From: Planctomycetota bacterium
GTDB lineage: Bacteria; Planctomycetota; UBA1135; UBA2386
NCBI GenBank assembly: GCA_020425885.1
Contig: JAGQRA010000738.1
Coordinates: forward strand, 1 to 13,697
DNA length: 13,697 nucleotides
Reading direction: 5' to 3'
This document shows, piece after piece, positions 1 through 5,768 of the stretch; position 1 is the stretch's first letter, and each line of letters starts with the position of its first letter. The position numbers were made by a program, and so were the translations under genes. The notes below the pieces were generated by a model, which saw only the letters and a program-made list of their open reading frames with translations, made no database searches and had not been told where the DNA came from.

Positions 1-30
1 AAAGTAGGTTAGTGCCGGGTCATTCTTCGA

Positions 31-65
31 CGCGTCTCGCCACACAGGCGAGACGCGTTTTTTTT
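31..65 (+). terminator. Strong rho-independent terminator of an upstream gene
   Basis: A perfect 11-bp stem (CGCGTCTCGCC at 31-41 pairing with GGCGAGACGCG at 47-57) closes a 5-nt loop (42-46). It is followed directly by eight T residues (58-65), so it has every element of an intrinsic terminator on the + strand. It must end a gene lying left of the window and insulates metF from it. A run of eight G residues (66-73) follows the T tract. The T tract is on the + side only, so it should work mainly in the rightward direction. Confidence 0.93.
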
Positions 66-110
66 GGGGGGGGCTCGACTTCCGCTCACGCACTTCGTTG
101 CCTCGCGCGC

Positions 111-116
111 AGGGAG
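111..116 (+). promoter_or_regulatory. Ribosome binding site fixing the metF start
   Basis: AGGGAG lies 5 nt upstream of the ATG at 122. It supports that ATG over the in-frame TTG at 98, which would add eight residues not expected in MetF. Confidence 0.7.
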
Positions 117-121
117 TCGCC

Positions 122-1018
122 ATGCTCGCCAATGCGATGACTGACCGCCCTTCCAAGATTGTCGACCTGTTTCGGCTCCAGAAGCCCGTGATCTCCTTCG
201 AGTTCTTTCCGCCGAAGACGGACGAAGGGGTCGAGGCGCTGTATTCAACTGTTGAGGAGCTGCGGCCGTGCCGCCCATCATTCGTTTCGGTCACTTATGG
301 GGCCGGGGGAAGCACGAGGGATCGCACGCTCGAGCTCGTTGGCAGGATTCAACGCGAGCTGGGCATCGTGACGATGGCCCATCTCACGTGTGTTGGCAGC
401 ACCAAGGAGGAGATCGGCGAGGTTCTCCGCCGTCTCGACGGAGCCGGCATCCGCAACATCCTCGCGCTCAGAGGGGATCCACCAAAGGGTGAGTCGGTCT
501 TCACTCCGACGGAGGGGGGCTTTTCATTCGCTTCTGAATTGGTTGCGTTCATCCGTGAGCAGCCTTTCGATTTCTGCGTGGGGGCAGCGTGTTACCCCGA
601 GGGTCACGTCGAGAATCGCGATCTCGAGGTCGACCTTCAGCACCTTTGCACGAAGGTGCGCGCGGGTGCTGATTTCCTCGTATCACAGTTGTTCTTCGAC
701 AATGAGGATTTCAAGGCATTCGAACGTCGGGCGCGGGCCGTTGGCATAGAGGTCCCCATCGTGCCTGGCCTGATGCCCGTGACGAACGTGAGTCAGACCG
801 AGCGGTTCACGTCCATGTGTGGAGCTCGCATCCCTCAGGACCTTCATCGACGGCTGCGGATCGTATCGGCCGATCCCGCTGCGATCGTAGCGACCGGCGT
901 TCAATGGGCAGTGGATCAATCGCGTGCATTGCTTGCGGGAGGGGCGCCTGGGTTGCACTTCTACACCCTGAACAAGTCGTCGGCGTCGCTGGCGGTCCAC
1001 GCGGCGTTGGGGCTGTGA
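122..1018 (+). CDS. metF: 5,10-methylenetetrahydrofolate reductase (MetF)
   Basis: The predicted 298-residue protein is a flavoprotein that reduces 5,10-methylene-THF to 5-methyl-THF, the methyl donor for methionine synthesis. It acts in the cytosol. The family signatures are clear: FEFFPPKT near residues 26-33, with Glu27 matching the catalytic Glu28 of E. coli MetF; SVTYGAGGS around 56-64; HLTC at 87-90; and ALRGDPP at 115-121, with Asp119 matching the FAD-tuning Asp120 of E. coli. Length is normal for the bacterial enzyme. The ATG at 122 is chosen because of the AGGGAG five bases upstream; a second in-frame ATG lies at 137. The gene stands alone between an upstream terminator and the convergent recD2, 114 bp away. 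I see no SAM or cobalamin riboswitch in the short 5' region. Identification is firm. Confidence 0.96.
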   Translation: MLANAMTDRPSKIVDLFRLQKPVISFEFFPPKTDEGVEALYSTVEELRPCRPSFVSVTYGAGGSTRDRTLELVGRIQRELGIVTMAHLTCVGSTKEEIGEVLRRLDGAGIRNILALRGDPPKGESVFTPTEGGFSFASELVAFIREQPFDFCVGAACYPEGHVENRDLEVDLQHLCTKVRAGADFLVSQLFFDNEDFKAFERRARAVGIEVPIVPGLMPVTNVSQTERFTSMCGARIPQDLHRRLRIVSADPAAIVATGVQWAVDQSRALLAGGAPGLHFYTLNKSSASLAVHAALGL

Positions 1019-1132
1019 CGTCTTGGCTGTCCGACGAGTCTGGGTCAACCTTGCTGTTTGAGCTCCTCGCGTAGGGTCGTCCTGGACAGTTCAGCTTGGC
1101 CCTCAACCTTCCCGCCATCAACCTTGCTGGGT

Positions 1133-3358
1133 CTAGGCGCGAGGTGGGCGGATGCCCTCGCCCCGAACGAGATCACGCAGACGTTCGCAGAGACCCGAAT
1201 GGCGCTGGCCATCGTCGTCGTTGCGGACGGCCATCTCGAGCGCCTTGGTCGTGCCCACCACCACCACCAGTTGCTTGCCGCGCGTGATCGCGGTGTAGAG
1301 GACCGATCGTCGCAGCATCAGGAAATGATCGGTCGTGACTGGGATCACGACGGCACGGTACTCGCTTCCCTGTGAGCGGTGGACGGAGATGGCGTAGGCC
1401 GGGACCAGGTCTCCGAGTTCCTCGAAACGATAGTCGCACTCACGGTCGGGAAAGCGAACGAACAGGCTGGCCGCGGCGAGGTCGATGTGAGTGATGCGAC
1501 CTACGTCGCCATTGTAGACCTCGCGGTCGTAGTCATTGCGAATCTGCATGACCTTGTCGCCAACGCGAAAACGTCTGCCTGAGCGTTCGGTCTCGATCTC
1601 CCCTGGGTTCAGGAGATCCTGCAGGTCGCGATTGAGGTTGTCGGCGCCGCTTTCGCCGCGATACATCGGGCACAGGACCTGGACATCATCGAACGGATGG
1701 AATCCGAACCGCTTCGGGATGCGCTGGGCGATCAGTTGCCGGATGAGCACCCTCGCGTGGGCCGCGTTCTTGGCCTCGACGAAGTAGAAGTCGCTGCCCT
1801 CACCGCCGCTGACCGGCACCTCACCATGCAGGATGCCGTGGGCCGTCCGCACGATGTCGGAGCCGCGCTGCTGCCTGAAGATCTCGGTCAATGCCGTCGT
1901 TGCCGCGCGCCCACTCTCGATGATGTCGGCAAGTACGTTGCCGGGGCCGACCGACGGCAACTGGTTGCGGTCCCCGACCAGGACCAACTGCATGTTGGAC
2001 GGGATTGCCCGAAACAACGAATAGGCCAGCTGCACGTCGAGCATCGAGGCCTCGTCGATGACGAGCAGTTCGCCCTCGAGCGGGTTGCGGTCATTGCGCA
2101 CGAACTTGTTCGTCACCGGTTGGAACTCGAGCAGGCGATGAATGGTCGAGGCCGCGTGACGCGTCGATTCCTCGAGGCGCTTCGCGGCGCGTCCCGTCGG
2201 AGCCGCGAGCAGCAGTCGTAGCCTCTTCTGCGGCATGATCTGCGCGAGCGCGCGGACGATGGTGGTCTTGCCGACGCCGGGTCCGCCTGTGATGACCGAA
2301 ACGGGCTCGGTGAGGGCGCGCATCAGGGCTTCCTTCTGGCCGATTGGAAGGGCCATCCCCGATTGTCGTTCGAACCAGTCGACCGCCGCCGCCGGCTGCA
2401 CTGGCAAGCGGCTTTGCTTCGTCCGCAGCAGCCGGTCGAGCGTGCGCGCCACACCGTCCTCGGCGGCCGCGAGCAATCGAGGGTACGCTATCGGTTCGGG
2501 GTCGTCGTGTAGCAGCACTGGCCCTGGCGGAAGCTGTCGTACGATGCGGCCTTCCTTGGCGACTTCGGGGAGACGGGCGGCCACCGGCTCCTCGTCACAG
2601 CTCAGCAACTCCGCACCTCGCCGCACCAACTCGCCTTCGGGGAGGTAGCAGTGACCTTCCTTTGCCGCCTGTGTGAGGCAGTATTCGAGCGCGGCGTCGA
2701 GCCGCTCCGGCGCCGTGGGCTCGACTCCCATCTGTCCGGCGAGGCGATCCGCGATTCGAAACCCGATGCCGATGACATCATCGGCGAGGCGGTACGGGTT
2801 GGCCTGCACCAACGCCGAGGCATTGGCCCCGTAGCGACGAATGATACGCGTTGCCAGCCCGAGCCCGAGTCCGTGAGAACGCAGGAAGACATGGACGTTC
2901 TGCAGATCCTTCTGCGATCGCACCGCCAGCGACAGATCCGCGATCTTGCGCGCGCCCAAACCCCGTACACGGTTCAGCTGCTCGGGATCGTTCTCGATGA
3001 TGTCGAGGGTGTTGGCCCCGAAGGCAGCTACGATCTTCTTTGCCGTGGCCGGCCCGATCCCCTTGACCAGTCCGGAGGCCAGATAGGCTTCGATGCCCTC
3101 GGTGGTCGAGGGCGCGATCGCCTCGAAGCCTGCAACCTCGATCTGGGAGCCGTATCGGGCGTGCTCGATTCTCTTCCCGGAAATCCTAAGGCGCTGACCC
3201 TCAACGAGTTGAGATATCGACCCCACTGCGGTCACGACCTCGCCCGTGATCTCGTCGGCCAGCCGCACCACCGCCCATCCAGTGTCCGGATTGCGAAACG
3301 TGAATCGTTCGATGGTCCCGGTCAGGGTGACTTCCGGGGAATCTTCCGGCGCACTCAT
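1133..3358 (-). CDS. recD2: RecD2-type ATP-dependent DNA helicase
   Basis: This 741-residue protein is a superfamily 1B 5'-3' DNA helicase of the RecD2 (RecD-like, RecBC-independent) type, involved in DNA repair and replication fork maintenance. From the N-terminus it shows an OB-like segment (about 8-85); helix-hairpin-helix elements (GIGPATAKKI at 100-109 and GLGARKI at 133-139); and the helicase core. Core motifs are Walker A GGPGVGKT (358-365), Walker B VIDEAS (433-438), motif III GDRNQLP (462-468), HRSQGSE (660-666) and YTAITRGK (688-695). All catalytic motifs are intact. The frame stays open upstream to 3481, but that stretch overlaps the divergent rpsU promoter and leader. The family homology begins just after the ATG at 3358, so I use that start; no strong Shine-Dalgarno precedes it. 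It is convergent to metF and divergent from rpsU. No recB or recC is adjacent, as expected for RecD2. Confidence 0.95.
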   Translation of the reverse strand: MSAPEDSPEVTLTGTIERFTFRNPDTGWAVVRLADEITGEVVTAVGSISQLVEGQRLRISGKRIEHARYGSQIEVAGFEAIAPSTTEGIEAYLASGLVKGIGPATAKKIVAAFGANTLDIIENDPEQLNRVRGLGARKIADLSLAVRSQKDLQNVHVFLRSHGLGLGLATRIIRRYGANASALVQANPYRLADDVIGIGFRIADRLAGQMGVEPTAPERLDAALEYCLTQAAKEGHCYLPEGELVRRGAELLSCDEEPVAARLPEVAKEGRIVRQLPPGPVLLHDDPEPIAYPRLLAAAEDGVARTLDRLLRTKQSRLPVQPAAAVDWFERQSGMALPIGQKEALMRALTEPVSVITGGPGVGKTTIVRALAQIMPQKRLRLLLAAPTGRAAKRLEESTRHAASTIHRLLEFQPVTNKFVRNDRNPLEGELLVIDEASMLDVQLAYSLFRAIPSNMQLVLVGDRNQLPSVGPGNVLADIIESGRAATTALTEIFRQQRGSDIVRTAHGILHGEVPVSGGEGSDFYFVEAKNAAHARVLIRQLIAQRIPKRFGFHPFDDVQVLCPMYRGESGADNLNRDLQDLLNPGEIETERSGRRFRVGDKVMQIRNDYDREVYNGDVGRITHIDLAAASLFVRFPDRECDYRFEELGDLVPAYAISVHRSQGSEYRAVVIPVTTDHFLMLRRSVLYTAITRGKQLVVVVGTTKALEMAVRNDDDGQRHSGLCERLRDLVRGEGIRPPRA

Positions 3359-3380
3359 TCGGCTGTGATCAGAAGCGGCA

Positions 3381-3408
3381 TTGTCCTGCGATCTTGTTTC
3401 GCTATCCT
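3381..3408 (+). promoter_or_regulatory. Candidate sigma70-type promoter for rpsU
   Basis: TTGTCC (3381-3386) and TATCCT (3403-3408), 16 bp apart, each match the sigma70 consensus at 4 of 6 positions. They lie in the divergent recD2-rpsU gap. Transcription would start near 3415, giving a leader of roughly 110 nt. This is a weak pattern match only; primary promoter rules may differ in this organism. Confidence 0.3.
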
Positions 3409-3410
3409 GC

Positions 3411-3511
3411 TTCCCCCTTGCGCCCCTCGGGGGAAACCACCGCAGCATACGTGCACCGGTTTCTCGACGCCATATCGGCACCCGGGTGAGGCGACCGTCC
3501 CCTCCCGACCC
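3411..3511 (+). promoter_or_regulatory. Structured 5' leader of rpsU
   Basis: Two inverted repeats lie between the candidate promoter and the rpsU start. The first is TTCCCCC (3411-3417) with GGGGGAA (3429-3435), a 7-bp stem with an 11-nt loop. The second is GGGTGAGG (3484-3491), whose GAGG pairs with CCTC at 3501-3504 and whose GGGT pairs with ACCC at 3508-3511 across a 3-nt bulge. No purine-rich Shine-Dalgarno precedes the rpsU ATG; the nearest relevant sequence is the opposite type, CCTCCC at 3501-3506. Ribosomal protein genes are often self-regulated through leader RNA, so a regulatory role is conceivable but unproven. Confidence 0.35.
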
Positions 3512-3522
3512 ATCCAGCTTTC

Positions 3523-3858
3523 ATGATTCGCGTTCAGGTCCGCCCCAACGAGCCGCTCGAAGCAGCTCTCCGTCGCTTCAAGCGCCAGTGCAACTACGCT
3601 GGCATCTTCCGCCTCGCGAAGAAGCATGCCTACCACGAGAAGTCGAGCGACAAGAAGCGGCGCGAAGATCGTGAGCGGCTGCGCAACATCATGATGGCTG
3701 AACGGAAGCGCGGTGGTGGACCGCAGGGTCCGCGCAGCAAGAAGCGGAGCAAGCGTGGCGGCAAGCAATCGGATCGTCGTGGCAATGACCAGCCGGACTT
3801 CGATCCGTTGACCGCGGACACGACCATCCAGCGTCCGGACGGCAAGAGCGAGACCTGA
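3523..3858 (+). CDS. rpsU: Small ribosomal subunit protein bS21, long C-terminal tail
   Basis: The 111-residue product begins with the bS21 signature: a short beta strand (IRVQVRPNEP), then LEAALRRFKRQC and a basic helical region to about residue 60. bS21 sits on the 30S platform near the 3' end of 16S rRNA and affects initiation. Typical bS21 proteins are about 55-75 residues. Here roughly 45 extra residues follow: first a very basic Lys/Arg/Gly stretch (about 60-90), then an Asp/Pro/Thr-rich end. The tail is probably disordered. The ATG at 3523 gives exactly the family N-terminus even though no Shine-Dalgarno is visible. The gene is divergent from recD2 and 55 bp upstream of an rRNA-modifying enzyme gene on the same strand, so the pair may be one translation-related operon. 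Confidence 0.92.
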   Translation: MIRVQVRPNEPLEAALRRFKRQCNYAGIFRLAKKHAYHEKSSDKKRREDRERLRNIMMAERKRGGGPQGPRSKKRSKRGGKQSDRRGNDQPDFDPLTADTTIQRPDGKSET

Positions 3859-3867
3859 GAGTCTGCC

Positions 3868-3909
3868 AGAGAATCCGGGCCGCAGGATCTCTCGAGATGG
3901 AGATTCTCT
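3868..3909 (+). repeat. Inverted repeat between rpsU and the pseudouridine synthase gene
   Basis: AGAGAATC (3868-3875) and GATTCTCT (3902-3909) are perfect inverted repeats, 26 nt apart. The inner part contains a second self-complementary element, TCTCGAGA. The right arm lies just before the ATG at 3914 and touches the only candidate Shine-Dalgarno (GGAG at 3899-3902). The folded RNA could therefore modulate translation of the downstream gene, or act as a weak attenuator. There is no T tract, so it is not an intrinsic terminator. Confidence 0.4.
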
Positions 3910-3913
3910 CTCG

Positions 3914-4975
3914 ATGTCCGAGTCCGCGGCGTCCGCGGCGGCGGTAGCCATGCTGCCGAAGTACCCCGGGGAAGCGCCGCGTGATCTGAGCAAGCCGCTC
4001 GAGCGCCTGAAGATCCTGATCGATGCGCGCCTCGATGGTCAGCGCCTTGATCTGGCGCTTGCCGCCGTGCTGCCATGGCGCTCGCGGGCGAGCATCCACC
4101 GGCTCATCGCTGGCCATCATGTGCGATTGGATGACCGCGAGGTGCCAGCGTCACGGCGCGTTCGGGTCGGTGAGACGATCGTCGTCGATATCCCGCCTGA
4201 ACGCGTCGCCAGCCCGGATCCCGGCGCCAACGTCGACTTCCCGATCCTCTACGAGGATCGCTGGATGGTCGCCGTCGACAAGCCGCCTGGACTTGCCGTT
4301 CACCCATCCGGGCGGCGGGTGGATGGAACCCTGATCCATGCCCTGCATCGCCGTTATCGCAACCCCGATGATCAGGCGCGCGACGTCGTGCCGCGCTTGC
4401 TGCACCGTATCGACGTCGAGACCTCCGGTGTGGTGGCGGTCGGTCTCGACGAGCAGTTCCACTATCAGGTCGCGCGTCAGTTCGAAGATCGCGAGGTGAA
4501 GAAGACCTATCTGGCCGTCGTGCATGGGCGCCCGGAGTCCACGAGCGGGACGATCGAACTGGCGCTGGCGCCGGACAAGAAGTCGAGCGTACGGCTCAAA
4601 CTCACGACGACGACGGAGGATCACGGCCTGTCGGCGGTGACGGCCTATCGCGTGCTGCGCAGCAACGCGGACTACTCGCTGATCGAGGTCGCGCCGCGAA
4701 CAGGACGCACGCATCAGATCCGCGTGCATATGGCGGCGATCGGCTGCCCGCTCGTCGGCGACAAGCTCTACGGGGGCAAGGAGGACCACTTCCTCCACAT
4801 GCTCGCGGGCACGCTGACCGAAGAGCATCGCACCGAGTTGGTGCTCGACCGGCATGCGTTGCATTCGCACACCCTGACGTTCTTCCATCCGATGCTGGGC
4901 AGGCAGTTCGAACTCGTAGCACCGCTACCTGCCGATATGGCCGCGCTGATTCCGGATGACTCGCCGCCGGGCTGA
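3914..4975 (+). CDS. RluA/RluD-family pseudouridine synthase
   Basis: This 353-residue enzyme should isomerise specific uridines to pseudouridine, most likely in 23S rRNA, as RluD/RluC-type enzymes do. An N-terminal S4 RNA-binding domain spans about residues 38-95. The catalytic domain follows, starting near ILYEDRWMVAVDKPPG (111-126). The catalytic motif HRIDVETSG (164-172) carries the essential Asp167, with a conservative Ile for the usual Leu. The conserved PRTGRTHQIRVH (261-272) and PLVGDKLYGG (279-288) blocks are intact. Relative to E. coli RluD the N-terminus has an extra Ala-rich segment of about 30 residues, so a later start at Met13 is possible. It lies downstream of rpsU on the same strand, consistent with a ribosome-related job. 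It ends 30 bp from the convergent PilZ gene. The exact target uridine cannot be assigned from sequence. Confidence 0.93.
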   Translation: MSESAASAAAVAMLPKYPGEAPRDLSKPLERLKILIDARLDGQRLDLALAAVLPWRSRASIHRLIAGHHVRLDDREVPASRRVRVGETIVVDIPPERVASPDPGANVDFPILYEDRWMVAVDKPPGLAVHPSGRRVDGTLIHALHRRYRNPDDQARDVVPRLLHRIDVETSGVVAVGLDEQFHYQVARQFEDREVKKTYLAVVHGRPESTSGTIELALAPDKKSSVRLKLTTTTEDHGLSAVTAYRVLRSNADYSLIEVAPRTGRTHQIRVHMAAIGCPLVGDKLYGGKEDHFLHMLAGTLTEEHRTELVLDRHALHSHTLTFFHPMLGRQFELVAPLPADMAALIPDDSPPG

Positions 4976-5005
4976 TGTCGTTGCTGCGTTGCGGCGTCGA
5001 GGAAC

Positions 5006-5359
5006 TCAGAGATGAAGGGTCTCAGCCGCCTCGAATACCCGCTCCAGGAACTCCAGCTCGGTGTCGGAACACTCGCTCCAGTCGAGCCCGACGTGGAGGA
5101 AGTTCGGGTCCTTGCTCTTGCTGATCCGAGTCGCGCGCGCGGTCACCACCTGGATGTCGTCATCCAGGGCGATCCGCAGCTTGACGAGCTGGCCGGCTAG
5201 CGGGGGCTGGCCCGTCTCGATGCCGATCCCGGTCCTAGACACATCGCGAACGCTGCCCAAGGCCTGGTTGTTCTCGTTTCGCCTGCCCAGGGTCTCGAGT
5301 GCGACGCAGGCGGCGATTCGCAGACGCATGGATCGGCGGCGATCGTCGGAAGAAGGCAT
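5006..5359 (-). CDS. Single-domain PilZ protein (cyclic-di-GMP binding)
   Basis: This 117-residue protein consists of one PilZ domain. It shows both parts of the cyclic-di-GMP binding signature: an arginine cluster near the N-terminus (RRRSMR, residues 7-12, fitting RxxxR) and DVSRTG (39-44, fitting [D/N]xSxxG), followed by the family's beta-barrel strands to GLDWSE (91-96). It has no signal peptide or membrane segment, so it should be a cytosolic receptor acting on motility, exopolysaccharide or another c-di-GMP output through a partner. The start at 5359 has GAGG (5364-5367) four bases upstream. It is the last of three same-strand genes after the membrane protein and the small hypothetical, 87 bp beyond the latter, so co-transcription is possible. 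No diguanylate cyclase or phosphodiesterase gene is in the window. Confidence 0.9.
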   Translation of the reverse strand: MPSSDDRRRSMRLRIAACVALETLGRRNENNQALGSVRDVSRTGIGIETGQPPLAGQLVKLRIALDDDIQVVTARATRISKSKDPNFLHVGLDWSECSDTELEFLERVFEAAETLHL

Positions 5360-5446
5360 ATGGCCTCATCGACCGTCGGCCACTTGCTGCTTGAAGGGCC
5401 ACCCGGGGGGCGCTCGCCTCGGGGACGACCGCAGGCCATGGCGGCG

Positions 5447-5689
5447 CTACAGCGGCAATACGAGCGGCTGAACGAGCCGGTAGCGATCGGTGCTCCGCAT
5501 CGGGTCCTCGCTCATTCGTGCCGATTCTCTGGCGTCCGGGTCACGATCGGCCGCGGCTCTGCTGTCGAAGGCCGGAGGTGCGAAGGCCACCTGCGTAGGC
5601 GCCTGTCCTGCTTCCAGGCTCGGTTCGAGACTCGCGGTGGGCCAGGTCGGCTGGCCAGTGCGCTTCAGCACCTCGGTTCTGGCGTTCAT
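5447..5689 (-). CDS. Small hypothetical protein, 80 residues
   Basis: I do not recognise this protein. The start at 5689 is chosen because a textbook Shine-Dalgarno (GAGGAG on the minus strand, 5700-5695) sits exactly five bases upstream, one of the best in the window. The 80-residue product is hydrophilic, rich in Ala, Pro, Arg and Asp/Glu, with no membrane segment and no signal peptide; most of it is probably disordered. It lies 72 bp after the stop of the large membrane protein and 87 bp before the PilZ gene, all on the minus strand, so it may be the middle gene of an operon. Third codon positions look GC-rich as in the neighbours, though three AGA arginine codons stand out. The opposite strand carries a competing 120-residue frame (5360-5722), so coding status is probable rather than certain. 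Confidence 0.5.
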   Translation of the reverse strand: MNARTEVLKRTGQPTWPTASLEPSLEAGQAPTQVAFAPPAFDSRAAADRDPDARESARMSEDPMRSTDRYRLVQPLVLPL

Positions 5690-5694
5690 GGGCA

Positions 5695-5700
5695 CTCCTC
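5695..5700 (-). promoter_or_regulatory. Ribosome binding site of the small hypothetical gene
   Basis: GAGGAG on the minus strand with a 5-nt spacer to the ATG at 5689. This is the main argument that the 80-residue frame is translated. Confidence 0.5.
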
Positions 5701-5734
5701 GGTGGCAACTTGGCCAGGGTAGGGGTTTGGCAGA

Positions 5735-5768
5735 TTGCTGGCAACTACCCGTTGCTGGCAACTACCCG
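5735..5768. repeat. Perfect 17-bp tandem duplication
   Basis: TTGCTGGCAACTACCCG occurs twice head to tail (5735-5751 and 5752-5768) with no mismatch. The right copy contains the TAG stop of the minus-strand membrane protein (5764-5762); the left copy is intergenic. The octamer TGGCAACT inside the unit occurs a third time at 5703-5710, next to the ribosome binding site of the small downstream gene. Confidence 0.95.

Noticed and set aside
1045..1129. Direct repeat TCAACCTTGCTG (1045-1056 and 1118-1129) in the metF-recD2 gap
   Set aside because: Only 12 bp, without flanking structure or any mobile-element context; a chance or minor duplication is the simplest view.
3359..3481. N-terminal extension of RecD2 by 41 codons
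   Set aside because: It is open in frame but has low complexity, no homology pattern known to me, and overlaps the divergent rpsU promoter and leader.
2651..3526. 291-codon plus-strand frame opposite the recD2 N-terminal part
   Set aside because: RecD2 motifs are complete on the minus strand. The plus frame shows no domain and overruns the rpsU start.
5360..5722. 120-codon plus-strand frame starting in the CATATG shared with the PilZ start
   Set aside because: It has an AAGG near its ATG and cannot be excluded fully, but the product is Arg/Gly/Ser-rich without features. The opposite 80-codon frame has a better ribosome binding site and operon context.
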